Positions 60,331 through 64,000 of a stretch of 64,000 nucleotides of DNA are shown one piece after another. Location: NCBI RefSeq assembly GCF_022605725.1, contig NC_065557.1, forward strand, positions 23,129,256-23,193,255. Direction: 5' to 3'. A model generated the notes under the pieces. The model saw nothing but the letters and a program-made list of their open reading frames with translations. It ran no database searches and was not told the origin of the DNA. How positions within the stretch are numbered: position 1 is the stretch's first letter; each line of letters opens with the position of its first letter. This DNA comes from Anthonomus grandis grandis. Taxonomy: Eukaryota > Arthropoda > Insecta > Coleoptera > Curculionidae. The translations under genes and the position numbers were made by a program.

Positions 60331-61379
60331 TTATTATAATCATGAATGTGGTTCGATTTCGTTCTAATTAGCCCAAAAAAAAGGGTTAATTAGGGTTTTT
60401 TTATATGGGACATTATGCAGGACGCCTAATAATTGAGTGCCGATAATACAGGTTGTGAATCCTACGTCATGAAAGTTAGCAACTGAATCAGAAACAAAAA
60501 TAAAAACAGAAAATTTGAAGGAGATTGATCCAAAATGCGTTACCATTTTAAAAATGGTGTGTAGATACAAACAAGAAATAAATAACAAATTTAAATAAAT
60601 ATTTTATTTGGGGATGAAGAAGTGTGAACTTTTATAAATGTTTAAATTAATAAATAATTTGAAAAATAACACCATAATACAAACATACATCTCAAAGACA
60701 CACGTTTTTTCAAACACTGAAGGGGTAAACTCACCCTCAAATTTTTAAAAAATTGATTAAAATTACTAAAAGTTTGATTGTTACACCTTCAAATTCGGTA
60801 AAAAATATAAAATATATGCAGTGTGTCCGAGATAAGGATGTCTATCATGGGGATCTTGAAAAATAAAAGATATTAATTAATAATTTCGTTTTTATTTTTT
60901 TCTTACAGGAATATGGAAAAACAAGAGACACTTTTTATGGCCACTTTTTATGTTTTACAAAACAGCACTAAGAGATTTTCCGTACGATGTTTCGTTTCAG
61001 AGAAATCATCATCAAAACAAAACGCATAATTTTTATATAGCGCGTAAAAAAAGGATAGTCTGTATTAAATAGCATATTTCATTATGAATAAAACGATGTA
61101 TGACTTACGCAATATTTAAATCAGGAAAAATGGCTTTATTAAATTCCGAATGTTTTGGTATTGTAGGCGGTGAAATGATGGCGCTGAGTATGGTGTAGTA
61201 GTGTTACATTAAAATCACGTTTAACGATTTAAAAACTTTATTCATATACGTAGGTAGGTCACGTCATATATTAATTAATTTAACAAATTAGTTAAGAACT
61301 ACTAATTTGAACCAACTCAACCCAACCCAAAAAAAAAACTAATTTAAATTATAAAGTTGAAAACTCAACTGTCGAACTT
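60331..61379. other. AT-rich stretch, nothing recognised
   Basis: No gene or paired repeat that I can support. Confidence 0.35.
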
Positions 61380-61845
61380 AAAACACTTCTTAATATATCA
61401 GATGTAATGCTCTCGAATGCTTTAAGAACAATTCTTCTCAGCTGATCCTCACATTTAAAAACATGGCTGTAAACATAATTTTTGCAATACCCCCAGAGAA
61501 AAAAAAATCAAGCGTTATGTCCGGCGAATGAGAATGCCATGAAACTGTTAAATGTGTACATATCCATTTTCTTCAAAATCTGTTCGCTAGATACTCGCGC
61601 ACAATTAGGACATTGTGCTCGACCGTACCATCCTTCTGAAGCCAACAATTTCTAACCTTAGAAAGCAGTAAGTTCTCCAAGGATTCTTCCTAAGCAAATT
61701 GTAAGAAAAGGGGTCTATTAATTCGTTCCAAAAATCCCAATCCACATATTAGAACCAAAACGAAGCTGATGTCTAGCCATTCGGTGTAATCGGGGATTGT
61801 CCCTTGAGCAATAATGAGTATTTCTCCAGTTCAAAATTCTATAAG
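61380..61845 (-). pseudogene. Mariner/Tc1-type transposase fragment, family E
   Basis: Minus-strand frames show NPRLHRMARHQLRFGSNMWIG then IFG, a frame-shifted KKMDMYTFNSFMAFSFAGHN, and FFFLWGYCKNYVYSHVFKCE followed by a LRRIVLKAFESI helix. The order and the FFLWGYxKxxVYS block match mariner/Tc1 C-termini. The second catalytic Asp segment (normally QQDGAP) is frameshifted into EGWYG. Confidence 0.7.
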
Positions 61846-62977
61846 TAGATAAAACAATATAAAATACTACATTTTATAATTCATTAAGGTGTGAATTAAA
61901 ACACTAGATATACAAAAACATAGATTAATACTTCTTAGATAAAAAAAAACTTAAGAGCTAATAGAACACTGAACCGATTGAGTGTTGCGCCCTCTGAATG
62001 TAGAGGAATAGTACTAACCCGAAACGAAAATGAGCTTGTGACGTCATAGTAGCGGAAAATTTAAAACTTGTGTTGCAAAAGGTTATACTAAATGTATAAA
62101 GGCCATAAAAATGTAACAACATCATCGAGGAATTTATTAATACTTAAGTAATAAAATCACCACTAATTAATTCACTAGTAAAATTCCTTAGTAAATATAA
62201 ATTAAATAACTATTATAAAATTAGCAATGAAAGAGGCAATAAATAAATATGTTAAAAGTAAAATTTACACAAGATACAATTTTTTTTAGTAATTTGCCTT
62301 TGAAAATATCATAGACTCTAAGATTTGGATAGAATCCAAAACTGATCATACATTGAAACTGGTGAAATTGCTCTTCTCTTAGCTTAAGTGTCAACTTTAC
62401 AGTAAGTTTTCACATTGAGGCTGTCAGAAAGTCTAAGCAGAAACAAGATGAATTCTGTTTTTTGTTGAGGTTCACTGGTTAATTTATTTTGAATTTCGAT
62501 ATCTAGAAATAGAAAGTATATTTTGTATAAAGTATTAAAAAAATCATACTGCATTTTTCCATATTGTTCATCTAGGATCCTAAGGTATTGCTAAAGACCT
62601 GAGTGCAGCTTTTAATTTTCAATCCATCAGCATATTCTGTTGTCAGACTTCTGCTTTATGTGATCAAAAGTGGTCAGTTCTTAATTTTCGTGATCTGAAA
62701 AAAGATATTTTCAAATGGAATGTTCTATATATCTTGAACTTATAATATGAATTAATAATATTAATTTATTGATTTCAAATATATCATACAAAAAATCATT
62801 TGGTCACGCAACAGTGGTATCAGTCTGAGAGATACATTACTAAGTTTATTTTTATTACCACAGTTTTTATTTATAGGTTAAGCCTACCACCTCTGGTGGG
62901 TTCACTTGTTACGAAGTCCATTTTAACTTACCTTGTATCCTGGAGATTAACCGAAAGTATTTTATGACATGAATGAA
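61846..62977. other. AT-rich stretch, one splice-donor-like site
   Basis: No coding exon supported. A minus-strand CAAG/GTAAGT donor match lies near 62933, close to the P450-like fragment. Confidence 0.3.
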
Positions 62978-63220
62978 TCACGAATAAAATAATTTTTTTA
63001 GAACTAACTTTACATAGAATTTGAAATAGAATTGCTTATTACTGAGATTTTCATGGTTTCCAGGCCCTAAGAATCTGAACCCAAGTATTAAACATATTGG
63101 GCCTGTTAAAAAACTAGGAAATCTGTGTCTTTTGCTGTCCACATAATTTACACAACAGCTTCTTCTTCTCAGAATCCATTTCTCACATTTGTTCTTTAAA
63201 TTTGCACCTGCCATTCTCAC
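62978..63220 (-). pseudogene. Possible cytochrome P450 (CYP4-like) N-terminal fragment
   Basis: The minus-strand frame holds WILRRRSCCVNYVDSK and then GPICLILGFRFLGPGNHENL. CYP4-family P450s have a basic Trp/Arg-rich stretch after the membrane anchor, followed by PGPxxLPxxGxxxxFxG and HE-N-L. The Pro of PGP is replaced (TGP), the membrane anchor is not visible, and the frame ends without the next exon. If real it would be a host-derived relic or a diverged exon. Confidence is low because the match is from memory and short. Confidence 0.3.
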
Positions 63221-63443
63221 AAAAAAAATTTATTGCAATACCTACTTATGCAAATGTAATCAATTAAAATAAATAAAAAAACTCAGGAAAAATGTGTGAA
63301 ATATGAGAAAAAATCAATTTTGTTGAGGTTTTTCGCAAAATGTGATTAATGAAACTTAGTTTTTCGGCAGAAGTAAAAAGAAAGCCTTTGCAAGCTAAAG
63401 AACTATGAAAAATGGCGTTATTTTATATGACATATCAGATACT

Positions 63444-63757
63444 TGACAGTCCGTGTAGTCTCGAGGAGGTAATTTCGTCTTAGCGTTATCTATATGTCGA
63501 GGAGTAAAAGCTTTCTCAGTATTCCGTAAATCGACCAAGCTTTCAAGGTCCTGATCACTGACCAAAATAGTCAATTGATTTATTTTACACGTATAAATAC
63601 ACGACCCTAGACTCTACTTGAAGTGATTACATACATAAATTCGGTAACCCTGACGTGGTTTGAGAGATATCGTGTGGTATGCCCGCCTTCGCCACAGCGA
63701 TGATTATAGAATAACGAAGAAAAGCTGATATTCGTGCCGTTGCCAATATCGTCACAC
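63444..63757 (-). repeat. LTR of a minus-strand LTR retrotransposon
   Basis: On the minus strand the segment begins TGTGACGATATTGG and ends ACTGTCA, with a TATTTATACG stretch and AATAAA near its middle (63581-63602), as expected for an LTR with promoter and polyadenylation signal. A purine-rich tract (63758-63775) directly precedes it, so it would be the 3' LTR of an element that continues beyond the right edge. A second copy is not in the window, so the edges are provisional. Confidence 0.5.
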
Positions 63758-63775
63758 TGCCCCCTGCTCATTTCG
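63758..63775 (-). other. Polypurine tract-like sequence
   Basis: On the minus strand, ATGAGCAGGGGGCAG abuts the LTR start. A short frame ending just before it (AWIAILTGDPDIREKPYA onward) may be the C-terminus of the element's last protein. Confidence 0.4.
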
Positions 63776-64000
63776 TGCCAAAATGATCCCAAAAATATTG
63801 GACGTCAATAATAGCATAAGGTTTTTCTCGTATATCAGGATCACCTGTTAAAATAGCAATCCAGGCTTTTCTCCACAATGTTAAGAATGTTCATTGTGGC
63901 ATTAGAATGTTCAAACAATGTTGAGGAGTATAACAAACAGCACACTAGAATTTGAATGCCTGTAAACCTAAGGACCACCTCTAAGATACTGCGAATCAAC

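Noticed and set aside
1..64000. CRISPR arrays, bacterial operons, rRNA or phage genes
   Set aside because: No spaced direct repeats, Shine-Dalgarno-led gene series or rRNA-like sequence; the content is eukaryotic TE.

Overview
The window is AT-rich arthropod DNA, most likely from an insect and probably a beetle. That placement is inferred from the mix of transposon families and from an intron-split immunoglobulin-type exon; nothing in the sequence fixes the species. It contains no bacterial-style operon, CRISPR array, rRNA gene or convincing tRNA gene. Almost all coding signal is decayed transposable-element (TE) sequence, so most 60-150 aa open frames are TE fragments or antisense shadows.

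Host content is sparse. The clearest host piece is one minus-strand exon (3371-3478) with good splice sites on both sides that encodes the start of an immunoglobulin (Ig) domain. The window therefore probably lies largely within long TE-filled introns of an Ig-superfamily cell-surface gene. A GC- and CpG-rich island (60001-60330) could be a promoter or first exon. A weak cytochrome-P450-like fragment lies at 62978-63220.

Left part (1-23 kb): two unrelated mariner/Tc1 transposase fragments and an R1-like LINE fragment precede the Ig exon. A Gypsy-type LTR element runs from about 4739 to 10870 with an LTR end, primer-binding site, a small membrane-ORF, gag and pol. It is interrupted by a minus-strand Dong/R4-like LINE bounded by TAA repeats (5848-8185) and by a mariner copy (9818-10600). 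Next come an outward-facing inverted composite of mariner/Tc1 arms holding a LINE (11407-14798), a long-TIR mariner element (16474-18437), another TIR element (18601-19808), a LINE, a second Gypsy remnant and a second Dong-like fragment.

Middle (22-44 kb): LINE tails, a SINE-like tRNA-derived repeat, palindromic MITEs and foldbacks, another mariner copy (30119-31510), a long-inverted-repeat element (36133-37840) and a Penelope-like element (41597-43800). The last keeps a recognisable GIY-YIG region but has a mutated RT catalytic motif. Hairpin motifs resembling a hammerhead-ribozyme core occur at its 3' end and, in more or less decayed form, in three other repeats.

Right part (45-64 kb): the most distinctive object is a DNA transposon-like unit at 45674-48466. 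It has terminal and subterminal repeats and a spliced, frameshifted transposase-like gene with FDLQQ and CDGCGGQNKN motifs that I cannot place in a classical superfamily. It is followed by a jockey/CR1-like LINE, a 720 bp foldback element, another mariner copy, several hairpin repeats, a second long-TIR mariner family, and an LTR at the right edge whose element continues beyond the window. No element appears capable of autonomous movement, because every transposase or reverse transcriptase here carries stops, frameshifts, truncation or active-site changes.
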